Shown in pieces: positions 1 to 7,716 of a stretch of 10,172 bases of DNA; within the stretch, counting starts at the first letter, position 1; the number at the start of each line of letters is the position of its first letter. Under the pieces are notes generated by a model that saw only the letters and a program-made list of their open reading frames with translations, was not told the DNA's origin and ran no database searches. The stretch covers positions 1-10,172 of the forward strand of contig CAZYDH010000038.1 in NCBI GenBank assembly GCA_964645915.1, given 5' to 3'. The translations under genes and the position numbers were made by a program. The stretch comes from JACNKV01 sp964645915. GTDB lineage: Bacteria > Fidelibacterota > Marinisomatia > Marinisomatales > JACNKV01.

Positions 1-57
1 CAAGAGAGTTTATCCTATGGTAAAATAAAAGAGGGTAAATTTTTAGTTATTCAATAA
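1..57 (+). CDS. possible 3' end of an upstream gene (partial)
   Basis: Frame 1 is open from the window edge for 18 codons and ends at TAA 55-57, reading QESLSYGKIKEGKFLVIQ. The residue mix is plausible for a protein C-terminus. It would leave a 37-base gap to the next start, which fits same-strand spacing here. The other two plus frames close sooner, at 26-28 (frame 2) and 19-21 (frame 3), and either could also be the real tail of an upstream gene. Too short to assign to a family; low confidence without the preceding sequence. Confidence 0.25.
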   Translation, partial: QESLSYGKIKEGKFLVIQ

Positions 58-82
58 TGTCTATGCAAAAGACACAACTAAC

Positions 83-90
83 AAGGAGAT
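83..90 (+). promoter_or_regulatory. Shine-Dalgarno site for the OB-fold/T9SS protein gene
   Basis: AAGGAGAT lies six bases (89-94) after the AGGAG core and before the ATG at 95. It is a near-perfect anti-SD match at standard spacing and fixes the start of the first gene. It is the only strong Shine-Dalgarno site before any gene in the window. No convincing promoter is seen upstream: AATAAT at 53-58 and TAAAAT at 21-26 resemble a -10 box, but neither has a recognisable -35 partner inside the window. Confidence 0.8.
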
Positions 91-94
91 ACGT

Positions 95-3000
95 ATGAAA
101 AAAACGCTCATCATTTTAATAATGGGTCTGACTGTTTCTCTGGCACAATCACTCACAATTGCTGAAGCTAGGCTAGAATTAGGTGCTACCGTCACCACTA
201 GTGGTGTAGTTACTACACCAAACTTAGCCAGTTCAGGTGAGAGTGATTTTACCATTCAAGATGAAACTGCAGCCATTGTCATCTATACAAATCAATTTGA
301 TGCAGGGTTAGTCCCAGGTGATTTGGTAACCGTTACAGGAGAAATTCTAAATTATAACGGTAAACTTGAGATCGTACCGGGAACAACCGGAGATGTTGTT
401 GTTGAATCTCAAGGAAATGATCTTCCAGCTTTTCAATACATGACACTAACAGGTTTATTGACAGATCCTGAATCATTGGAATCAGAATTGGTTCATGTAC
501 AAAATGTTGAAATAGTGGATGGTACTTGGCCGGAACCAGGTAATAATGCCAATCTTACTGTCACGGATGATGGTGTCACAATGCTTACACTCCGTGTAGA
601 TCGTCATTCAGATGTAGACGATGGTACTGCTCCTGAAGGATTATTTCATCTTAAAGGGATAATTGGGCAATACGATTATTCCGAACCACAAGATGAAGGA
701 TATCAAATTATTCCAAGATATATGACAGACTTGGAAACACCCGATCCTAACATCATTTCGGTGTTCGAAGCTCGTAATTCTGAAGAGGGTGCTATAGTAA
801 CTACTCAAGGCTTTATTACAACACCCGTTTGGGGATCTAATCGCATTGATTACGGTTTACAGGATGCTACCGGGGGGATTGCACTATTTTTAAATGGAGA
901 AACAATGGATCTTCAAATGGGAGACTTTATTACGGTTACGGGTGCAATTGAACAATATAACGGTAAAGCAGAAGTTGTTCCTTCGACTGTTGATGATATC
1001 TTGGTCGTCAGTCAAGGAAATCCACTCCCTGCAGTTCAAGAACTGACTATAGCTGAGTTTCTTGCTTCACCGGAATTATATGAATCTGAACTTCTCAAGT
1101 TTTCAACCGCTACAATTATTGATGGAACGTGGCCATCATCCGGAAATGACGCTAATATAACTATTACTGATGTCAGTGAAGCTGAAGTGACCATGAGAGT
1201 CGATAAAGATACAGATGTCGATGAAGGACTTGAACCACAGGGAACCTTTGAATTAACAGGGATTTCCGGTCAATATGATTCAAGTGATCCATTTGATTCC
1301 GGTTATCAGATCTTACCTCGGTTTTACTCTGACATTATTGTTCTAGGCGATATTTCTCCGGTATTTACAAATATATCTTTCACTCCTGAAAATCCGACAC
1401 CGGATGATATTGTTACCGTTACCGCTGAAATAATTGACGATGGAACGGTATCGGCTCAGATTATATATGTGGTTGATGACAGTCCTGATCTTGAAGCGGA
1501 TATGACGACTGAAGATGGTACAGTATTTACCGGAACCATTCCATCTCAAACAGATGGATCAATCGTCACCTTTTATATCGTTGCAGATGACGGAGTTAAT
1601 GATTCAGTCATGTCTGAGGAAGTGGTTTATGTTGTTCATGCTCCTGAATCACTAACCTCGATCTATGATATTCAATACACAACCGATCCTTCCGGAGATT
1701 CACCCTTAGTGGGACAAACGGTCACAATCGGTGGTATTGTTACTGCAGAATTCTGGGGAGGTTCATCTAACAGGAATTTCTATGTACAGGATGAAGAAGC
1801 TCCTTACTGCGGTGTTATAGTCTTTGAATACGGTGGATGGGATAACTTTGAACTTCATAATGCACTGGGTGAGGTCGTGGAATCTTTAGCCGAAGGTGAC
1901 AGCGTCGTCGTTACCGGTATGGTAGAAGAATATTATGGAAAAACCGAGATTACAGATGTAACCGAAGTAATTGTTTATGGTCCTGCAGGAAGAACGATTA
2001 ATCCTCTTGAAGTTACAGCAGGTCAAATTATGACCGATGGTCCTGATGCTGAAGCCTATGAAGGTGTTCTCGTCTCTGTAAATAATGTTGTGATTGACAA
2101 CCCTGATCTTGGTTATGGTGAATGGTCCATTTCCGATGGTACCGGATCCGTTCGAGTTGATGATAACTGGGATTATTTCTTCTGGCCTGAAGCTGAAGCA
2201 AATCTTGATGCGGTTGTTGGTGTATTGGATTATGGTTATAGCAATACAAAAATACAACCACGTTTAGCCCGAGATGTAAAAGAATCCGGCGCTGTTCGTA
2301 TTCAGTATATTCAACAAGTGCTTTATAGCGATTTACTGAAAACCGGATTTGATTCAGAATCAGATTTCTCCTATTTCGATGGTGATACAGTAACCATTGT
2401 CGGTATTGTAACCATGCCAACCGGATTAAGTTATGCAGGAGACGGTGTAAAATTCATCTTTGCTGATCCTCACGGTGGTCCATGGAGTGGAATCCTTTCA
2501 TATGATCCTGACAGTACAGCATTTCCGGTTCTCTATGAAGGAGATCTTATCCAAGCAACTGGATTTATATCTGAATACTCTACAGGCGGTTCAAACATGA
2601 CCGAACTCTTTATCACTCAACCTGTCGATCTGGTCGATATGGGATTAGCCCTTCCGGAAGAACCCGTTGTTTCAACCGGTGATCTAAGATGGCCAACTGA
2701 AGCTGAACAATGGGGAACTGTAATGGTTCAGATCCAAGACGGAGTTGTTACGAATGACGACTTAGCTTATGAAGTCTTTGCGGTTGATGATGGAACCGGT
2801 GAAGTCTTGGTTGACGATGATTCTGATAGCGTCGAAGTATATTTCGAAGCTGTCGGTCCACCTCCTGTGGGTACGGTCGTCGAATCCGTTAGAGGTTGGG
2901 TCTATCATCACTTTGGTAGCTATGCTGATTCAACAGCCTATAAACTATGTCCGCTTTATAGTTCAGACATCGTTTTTGGTTCTACAAATGTTGATGATGA

Positions 3001-3289
3001 GACAACACCAAATAAATACCAATTATTAGCTAACTATCCAAATCCATTTAATCCTGAAACACAAATTCAGTTCATTCTTGGAGCAGATAGTCATGTAAAA
3101 TTGGTCATTTATGACATCATCGGAAGACAGGTCCGTACGCTGACAAATCAAAATTTTGTTGCTGGACCTCATAGTCTCAAATGGGATGGATTGAACAATC
3201 AGAATCAACAAGTTGGTTCCGGTGTATACTTATACCGTATTAAAGCCGGAGATTTTGTTGATCAAAGAAAGATGCTTCTGGTTCGATAA
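95..3289 (+). CDS. secreted multi-OB-fold protein with C-terminal type IX (type A) sorting domain
   Basis: A 1064-residue exported protein. Residues 1-17 form a Sec signal peptide (MKKTLIILIM start, likely cut SLA|QS). Two homologous units of about 197 residues follow (20-216 and 222-418), each looking like a pair of OB-fold beta-barrels. Residues 419-515 look like an Ig-like domain. Two more diverged units cover about 516-732 and 733-962, with shared SDGTGSVRVDD / DDGTGEVLVDD strands. Residues 974-1064 are a PNPFNP sorting domain ending in GVYLYRIKAG and KMLLVR, as in type A T9SS cargo or FlgD-like Ig domains. Similar OB-fold domains accompany secreted nucleases and DUF5689-type proteins in Bacteroidota, but no catalytic domain is visible. 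Inference: exported by T9SS and surface-attached or released, probably a binding or adhesion protein. The start is set by the strong SD at 83-90. Acidic DVDDG/DVDEG loops might bind cations. Family placement is by pattern recognition only. Confidence 0.93.
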   Translation: MKKTLIILIMGLTVSLAQSLTIAEARLELGATVTTSGVVTTPNLASSGESDFTIQDETAAIVIYTNQFDAGLVPGDLVTVTGEILNYNGKLEIVPGTTGDVVVESQGNDLPAFQYMTLTGLLTDPESLESELVHVQNVEIVDGTWPEPGNNANLTVTDDGVTMLTLRVDRHSDVDDGTAPEGLFHLKGIIGQYDYSEPQDEGYQIIPRYMTDLETPDPNIISVFEARNSEEGAIVTTQGFITTPVWGSNRIDYGLQDATGGIALFLNGETMDLQMGDFITVTGAIEQYNGKAEVVPSTVDDILVVSQGNPLPAVQELTIAEFLASPELYESELLKFSTATIIDGTWPSSGNDANITITDVSEAEVTMRVDKDTDVDEGLEPQGTFELTGISGQYDSSDPFDSGYQILPRFYSDIIVLGDISPVFTNISFTPENPTPDDIVTVTAEIIDDGTVSAQIIYVVDDSPDLEADMTTEDGTVFTGTIPSQTDGSIVTFYIVADDGVNDSVMSEEVVYVVHAPESLTSIYDIQYTTDPSGDSPLVGQTVTIGGIVTAEFWGGSSNRNFYVQDEEAPYCGVIVFEYGGWDNFELHNALGEVVESLAEGDSVVVTGMVEEYYGKTEITDVTEVIVYGPAGRTINPLEVTAGQIMTDGPDAEAYEGVLVSVNNVVIDNPDLGYGEWSISDGTGSVRVDDNWDYFFWPEAEANLDAVVGVLDYGYSNTKIQPRLARDVKESGAVRIQYIQQVLYSDLLKTGFDSESDFSYFDGDTVTIVGIVTMPTGLSYAGDGVKFIFADPHGGPWSGILSYDPDSTAFPVLYEGDLIQATGFISEYSTGGSNMTELFITQPVDLVDMGLALPEEPVVSTGDLRWPTEAEQWGTVMVQIQDGVVTNDDLAYEVFAVDDGTGEVLVDDDSDSVEVYFEAVGPPPVGTVVESVRGWVYHHFGSYADSTAYKLCPLYSSDIVFGSTNVDDETTPNKYQLLANYPNPFNPETQIQFILGADSHVKLVIYDIIGRQVRTLTNQNFVAGPHSLKWDGLNNQNQQVGSGVYLYRIKAGDFVDQRKMLLVR
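152..1348 (+). repeat. tandem duplication of a ~197-residue paired OB-fold unit
   Basis: Bases 152-742 (residues 20-216) and 758-1348 (residues 222-418) encode two copies of the same unit in the same order. Shared landmarks are VTT.G..TTP, a QD.T strand, GD.(V/I)TVTG, YNGK.E(V/I)VP, SQGN.LPA, ESEL, DGTWP, AN(L/I)T(V/I)TD, RVD...DVD(D/E)G, GI.GQYD, GYQI.PR and a final SD or TD. The nucleotide sequences have diverged, so the duplication is old and held by protein constraint. Confidence 0.88.
193..220 (+). repeat. two overlapping palindromes in early coding sequence
   Basis: CACCACTAGTGGTG (193-206) is a perfect 14-base palindrome. It overlaps a second inverted repeat at 202-220, whose arms TGGTGTAGT and ACTACACCA surround a single central T. 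The TGGTG at 202-206 can pair with CACCA on either side (193-197 or 216-220), so in RNA the two hairpins are mutually exclusive. It lies about 100 bases into the first gene, over codons for TVTTSGVVTTP. Function unknown; it may be chance favoured by Thr/Val codons. Confidence 0.6.
3014..3286 (+). other. type A T9SS sorting domain (PNPFNP) region
   Basis: Residues 974-1064 of the first gene. Landmarks in order are ANYPNPFNPET (979-989), a VKLVIYDIIGRQVRTL strand pair, HSLKWDG, and GSGVYLYRIKAGDF ending in KMLLVR. In the FCB group this domain directs passage through the type IX translocon and is usually removed or replaced by an anchor. The motif set is seen directly; use as a T9SS signal in this organism is inferred from the family. 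The FlgD Ig-like domain is the related alternative label. Confidence 0.85.
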
Positions 3290-3297
3290 ATGAAAAT

Positions 3298-3330
3298 GTG
3301 ATTTGCGGGAGAAAACCTCCCGCAAATCAC
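3298..3330 (+). terminator. 14-bp perfect hairpin between genes 1 and 2 (terminator or attenuator)
   Basis: GTGATTTGCGGGAG (3298-3311) pairs perfectly with CTCCCGCAAATCAC (3317-3330) around an AAAAC loop. It starts nine bases after the stop of the first gene and ends ten bases before the ATG of the second. A plus-strand U-tract is missing, as TCAATTGATC follows, so it is not a textbook intrinsic terminator. On the minus strand the stem is followed by T-rich ATTTTCATTTAT. It may partly terminate, stabilise the upstream mRNA 3' end, or restrict ribosome access to the next gene. The stem is certain from sequence; its role is not. Confidence 0.5.
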
Positions 3331-3340
3331 TCAATTGATC

Positions 3341-4897
3341 ATGAAACTAAGTAAAAAATATCTCATTCTACCGATTGTTCTACTGATTTCCTGCTCGCTG
3401 TGGGAATATGATGATCCGTCCATTCCTATTGCTAATAACACGCCGGAAACGTATCTATCCATTATTGCAACGGATACGATCTATGCTGCGCAGGATACAA
3501 CAGGAGAATGGATTTATTATTTGGATTCGGTTCCTTCAAGTTTGGATAGTGTGGATACACTGACTCAAGCGATCTCAACAATAACCGCCAGTAGACAACA
3601 TCTATCCTGGTGGGGAGAAGACATAGATGGTGAGATTATCGGTTACTGGTATCGTTGGAATGTAGATACATCTTGGACATTCACCCAAAATGAATCCGAA
3701 ACATTTTTCGTTCCTATTCGTAAAGAAATGGACGTTTTCTCGTTTCAAGTAAAAGCAATGGATAATGATAGCATCGTTGATTCTACTCCGGCCGAGATCG
3801 TTCTTCCAATCCACAACTCGGCACCTGAGATTGAATTCAGGTATCGCAGTAACCCACTCCTTGCGGATATACCCTCTGATACAAGTTTTACTTTTCCTAC
3901 AAGAACATTCGTGTGGGATGTTCAGGATCTTGACGGTGCAGAAACGATTATTGATTTATTTTATGTTCTCGATGATACATTATCTGAAGAATGGGTTCAT
4001 TTGGATGCAGCTTCTTATACAAGTATTACCTTAACGAATATTGAACCAGGATTTCATACTTTTTATATTAAAGCTCGTGATATTGCAGGTGCAGAAAGCC
4101 GGATCATTCAATTCCCGGATCCATTAAATCAATCTGAACCGGATTATTGGAAGGTTATGCCGGTAAACGGCAATGTATTGATTGTGGACGACTTTGCACA
4201 AGACACTCAAAATAATGCGCAAAACTGGTATAAAGAAATGCTGGAAAGCATCCTTGGTACAAACGAGTACTCCGTATGGGAAATCGGAGAGGAACTCCCC
4301 TACTCTTCTGTTGATATTGCAGCCAATTTAAACTACTTCGATCGTGTCCTTTGGTACACTGCAAATACAGGAATTGAAACGTACCATGATGCTGCATCAG
4401 ATATTTTAAACTACATTTTAGGAGGCGGAGACCTTTTTATTAATGCGATTGAATTAAAAAGTCCTTCATATCCTTTCTTCCCTATGGATACTACATTTGT
4501 TCTAAACACTACGGGAAGATTGGTATCTGGACGGACATTATTCTTTCAGGATTCAACAGATCTCTATCAAGATATGGATATTGAAACATCTCGGTTAGTT
4601 TCAGTTCGCGTAAAAGGTTTTGAACCGGCTCATGGAGACACAATCGATAACACCATGCGATTTACGGCAAATGATCTGTACCGTCTTCAAGAACCGGAAG
4701 GAAGTCATGATACCTGGACAGGAACTCCACTTGTTTGTAGCAAGGGAAAATTCCATCAATTAAATTCCTCTATTGTTTCAGGAGATATTGTTATCTTGAC
4801 TATTCCCCTTCATAACGGGAATGCCCCTACACTCGAGGGGAATGGCTCCGCATCTAAATTTATTGATTATCTATTAAATGACCTTTTTATAGAATGA
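3341..4897 (+). CDS. lipoprotein with Ig-like domains and a GATase-like C-terminal domain
   Basis: A 518-residue predicted lipoprotein. MKLSKKYLILPIVLLISC is a signal peptide with lipobox LISC (Cys18); Ser follows, so there is no inner-membrane Asp retention signal. A Thr/Asp-rich linker leads to two beta-sandwich (Fn3/Ig-like) domains: about 87-157 (WWGEDIDGEIIGYWYRW ... VKAMDNDSIVDSTPAEI) and 160-258 (APEIEF ... FHTFYIKARDIAGAES). Residues about 277-518 begin NGNVLIVDDF and continue with FDRVLWYT and ILNYILGGGDLFINAIE, resembling the Rossmann-like GATase1/ThuA-like fold of lipoprotein-associated domains. The only other cysteine, 466, is not in a nucleophile elbow, so catalysis is unlikely. 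The ATG at 3341 is preferred over the in-frame TTG at 3335, but it has no SD and sits ten bases after the hairpin. The stop overlaps the next start by four bases. Precise role unknown; probably an outer-membrane surface partner of the receptor. Confidence 0.9.
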   Translation: MKLSKKYLILPIVLLISCSLWEYDDPSIPIANNTPETYLSIIATDTIYAAQDTTGEWIYYLDSVPSSLDSVDTLTQAISTITASRQHLSWWGEDIDGEIIGYWYRWNVDTSWTFTQNESETFFVPIRKEMDVFSFQVKAMDNDSIVDSTPAEIVLPIHNSAPEIEFRYRSNPLLADIPSDTSFTFPTRTFVWDVQDLDGAETIIDLFYVLDDTLSEEWVHLDAASYTSITLTNIEPGFHTFYIKARDIAGAESRIIQFPDPLNQSEPDYWKVMPVNGNVLIVDDFAQDTQNNAQNWYKEMLESILGTNEYSVWEIGEELPYSSVDIAANLNYFDRVLWYTANTGIETYHDAASDILNYILGGGDLFINAIELKSPSYPFFPMDTTFVLNTTGRLVSGRTLFFQDSTDLYQDMDIETSRLVSVRVKGFEPAHGDTIDNTMRFTANDLYRLQEPEGSHDTWTGTPLVCSKGKFHQLNSSIVSGDIVILTIPLHNGNAPTLEGNGSASKFIDYLLNDLFIE

Positions 4898-7716
4898 AGA
4901 TAAAAACACTAATCATCCTTTTACTCTTCCCTGTCATCATTCTTTGTCAGGAAAAAGGTCGTTTGATCGGAACAATCACCGATACAAAGACCGGAGAACC
5001 GTTGATCGGTGTAAATATCATCATTCGCGGAACGTATTATGGAGCAGCTGCAGGACTAAATGGCGAATATATCATTGATAATATCAATCCCGGGGTTTAC
5101 GATATTGAAGCAACCATGATCGGATACAAAGTTGTACTCCAAACGGCTGTAAATATTCCATCAAATATACCAACGCGATTGAACTTCTTGATGGAAGAAA
5201 CGGTTCTTACCGTTGGAGAAGAGGTTGTGGTAATCGGTGAAAAACCGCTTTTCGATGCCAATGAGACCTCATCAATGTCCAGGATTAACAGTGATGATAT
5301 TCTTAATAAATCTGTTTCAAGTGTTGAAGATATTTTATCCGAACAAGTGGGGGTAACTAAACAAGACAACGAAATACATATCCGTGGAGGAAGAATTGAT
5401 GAAAGCATGTTCGTTGTTGACGGATTATCGATAAAAGATCCTTTATCCGGATATTCCGGGAATTTGTTCGTCAATCCCGATGCGATTGAAGAATTGGAGA
5501 TTATCACCGGCGGATATAATGCCGAGTATGGTCAGGCAATGTCGGGAGTTGTAAACATTAAATTAAAACGCGGAATGGACAAATATGAAGGCACGTTCAA
5601 ATATATGAGCGATCATTTCGGTGCGTCCCCTAACGTGCTGGATCAAGGAAATTCCGACCGGATTGAATTCACTTTTGGTGGCCCCGCCCTTTTAGATAAA
5701 CTGATCAAAATAACAAAAATTAACATTCCTGGCTCTTTCTCCGTCTTCTTGAACGGATACGGTAAATTCTTTGACAGCCACCTTCCCACAGCAATCAAAC
5801 TACATCCGCATAGAAATTGGGCTCCACTACCCGGTATGTCACAACGATCTGCTGATCAGATCATGTCCGGTCTTGCACCGCGAGAGAATAATGATTGGCA
5901 TTTTTTATATAAACTATCATGGGATATTGCGACTAAAAAGAAACTGGCGATCTCTTATGATATTTCGCTGAATATTAATCAGGGATATTTTATGTCCCGA
6001 GCGTTTTCCTCGACATATTATCCGTATGCATATGAACCCATTCTGGATAATTACAACACAATTACACGGGAATCTCGTCTGTTAAACATCAACTGGACAC
6101 ACACATTAAATACTCGTTCGTTCTATGAAATAACATTCGGACGCTTTTTAACTTTGGAACACAGCTCAGTTAAAGACCTCCATTGGACGGAATATGAAGA
6201 ACGGTTAGATCTTGATCCGATTCATTATATTATCTATGACGATGATGGAAATACAAGAATCACATTTGGAGATGAGTTCTATGATACCGGATCTGCACCG
6301 GAATGGTATGATCTCGTCAGTGATAATTACCGATTGGATATGGACTGGACCCTTCACACCGAAACACGTCACAAACTCAAAACAGGTTTTGAAAACACGG
6401 TTTCAAACATTCAGGTATTAGACATTGATGAGCCATGGAACGGCACATCCGGACTTGGATCAAATTATGACATGTACACAGCAAGTAACTTATTCGGAGC
6501 ATTTTATATCCAAGATCAAATTACTTTTGAAGGAATGACGGCCAATATCGGATTACGATATGATTATTGGTTCCCCGGTAAATATGTAGAGAACGCTATT
6601 AACGATCCAAATTCCGTTATTATTACTGATGTTGCCAGAAAGAAATTCTATGACGAAACATTTGAACTTTTCAATTATCGCGGTAAAGGAAGACTCAGTC
6701 CGAGGATCGGAATATCCCATCCGGTGACCGATAATGATGTTTTATACTTTTATTATGGTCATTTTTCACAGTTACCCACTTTCCAATATGTCTACGCAAA
6801 ATTGAATTCAAATGCTCAATCTACTTATCAGATCTTTGGGAATCCGAATTTGAATCCAAAGACAACCGTTCAGTATGAATTGGGAGTTAAACACCGATTC
6901 AATCCGGATCAAGTGATTGAAGTGAAAGCTTATTGGAAAGACATGTTCGATTACGAAACCTCGCAGACAATCACGCCGTCTAATCCAAAATATTCGCATT
7001 TAAAATTTAATATGTATTTCAATGCGGATTATGCTCGTTCGCGTGGTATAGAGGTCATCCTAAAAAGTCGCCTTTTTGCAAATTGGTATGCAGATATGAA
7101 CCTTAATTACTCGATTGTAACCGGTAAAAGTGCGTCAGCTTTGGATAACCTGTTGGTTCAAGCCGGTGAATTGGACGAAAAACCATTAGGCGAAAACTTT
7201 ATGCCATGGGATAAGCCATTACAATTCTTCAGTAATCTTTATTATAACAGTCCATCTGGATGGGGTGTCTCCACTCGGTTTGAATTTTCTTCAAACAGAC
7301 GATACACACGCGCTGTACCGGGAACAGAGGAATATCCGGATGGCTTAATCGAAGTAAATGGAGAAAATTATTATATTGGTACCTACGAAAATGATAAACC
7401 ATTTTATTATTTCAGCGACTACTCTCCGAAACTATTTAAACTATTTGGGCTGGATAATATAAAAGGACATTCATTGGTCGATGTAAAACTCTACAAGACT
7501 TTTACATATAATCAAAAGAAATTGAAATTATTTGTTGAGTTTGAGAATATATTCGATGAAATGATTCCGAGGAGGATTAACCCTTACACCGGTCAAGGAT
7601 ATAATCCCGGTGAGATCATTCCATATTCAATGATCAATTCTCCCAACCCAAATAAAGATCCTTCGAGAAACAGTCGACCATTCTCCGCTGAATTTGGAAT
7701 GCAGGTGTATTTCTGA
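4894..7716 (+). CDS. TonB-dependent receptor with N-terminal carboxypeptidase-regulatory-like domain
   Basis: A 940-residue outer-membrane receptor expected to import a large or scarce ligand using TonB/ExbBD energy. MKIKTLIILLLFPVIILC is the signal peptide, probably cut before QEKG; Leu at -1 makes a lipobox reading poor. Residues 22-101 are a CarboxypepD_reg-like beta-sandwich (GTITDTKTGEPLIGVNI, GEYIIDNINPGVYDIEATMIGY). The plug spans about 125-230, with VEDILSEQVGV, HIRGGR, FVVDGLSIKDPLSG and EELEIITGGYNAEYGQAMSGVVNI. The rest is a long aromatic-rich beta-barrel ending in GMQVYF, a terminal Phe typical of Bam substrates. Length fits the SusC/CirA-like range, but no SusD partner is next to it. 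It starts in an ATGA overlap with the lipoprotein before it and lacks an SD, suggesting translational coupling. Substrate cannot be predicted. Confidence 0.95.
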   Translation: MKIKTLIILLLFPVIILCQEKGRLIGTITDTKTGEPLIGVNIIIRGTYYGAAAGLNGEYIIDNINPGVYDIEATMIGYKVVLQTAVNIPSNIPTRLNFLMEETVLTVGEEVVVIGEKPLFDANETSSMSRINSDDILNKSVSSVEDILSEQVGVTKQDNEIHIRGGRIDESMFVVDGLSIKDPLSGYSGNLFVNPDAIEELEIITGGYNAEYGQAMSGVVNIKLKRGMDKYEGTFKYMSDHFGASPNVLDQGNSDRIEFTFGGPALLDKLIKITKINIPGSFSVFLNGYGKFFDSHLPTAIKLHPHRNWAPLPGMSQRSADQIMSGLAPRENNDWHFLYKLSWDIATKKKLAISYDISLNINQGYFMSRAFSSTYYPYAYEPILDNYNTITRESRLLNINWTHTLNTRSFYEITFGRFLTLEHSSVKDLHWTEYEERLDLDPIHYIIYDDDGNTRITFGDEFYDTGSAPEWYDLVSDNYRLDMDWTLHTETRHKLKTGFENTVSNIQVLDIDEPWNGTSGLGSNYDMYTASNLFGAFYIQDQITFEGMTANIGLRYDYWFPGKYVENAINDPNSVIITDVARKKFYDETFELFNYRGKGRLSPRIGISHPVTDNDVLYFYYGHFSQLPTFQYVYAKLNSNAQSTYQIFGNPNLNPKTTVQYELGVKHRFNPDQVIEVKAYWKDMFDYETSQTITPSNPKYSHLKFNMYFNADYARSRGIEVILKSRLFANWYADMNLNYSIVTGKSASALDNLLVQAGELDEKPLGENFMPWDKPLQFFSNLYYNSPSGWGVSTRFEFSSNRRYTRAVPGTEEYPDGLIEVNGENYYIGTYENDKPFYYFSDYSPKLFKLFGLDNIKGHSLVDVKLYKTFTYNQKKLKLFVEFENIFDEMIPRRINPYTGQGYNPGEIIPYSMINSPNPNKDPSRNSRPFSAEFGMQVYF

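Noticed and set aside
21..58. -10-like boxes TAAAAT and AATAAT upstream of the first gene
   Set aside because: No matching -35 element at proper spacing and no Bacteroidota-type TAnnTTTG box; AT-rich leaders contain such hexamers by chance.
1886..2420. Two long minus-strand open frames
   Set aside because: They overlap the well-supported OB-fold protein gene, lack domain features, and their low-complexity residues reflect antisense reading of its codons.
2769..3029. Plus-strand 86-codon open frame in another frame
   Set aside because: Lies wholly inside the OB-fold protein gene, with no ribosome binding site and no recognisable protein features.
3335..3340. TTG at 3335 as start of the lipoprotein gene
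   Set aside because: It adds only two residues before MKLSKK and has no ribosome binding site; the ATG at 3341 gives a normal lipoprotein signal peptide.
4911..4947. TonB receptor as a lipoprotein (IILC before QEKG)
   Set aside because: Leu at -1 does not fit a lipobox, and receptors of this type are normally cut by signal peptidase I before a QE-like start.
5097..5507. 136-codon minus-strand open frame
   Set aside because: It is antisense to the conserved plug domain of the TonB receptor; Ser/Ile-rich composition is typical of an antisense shadow.
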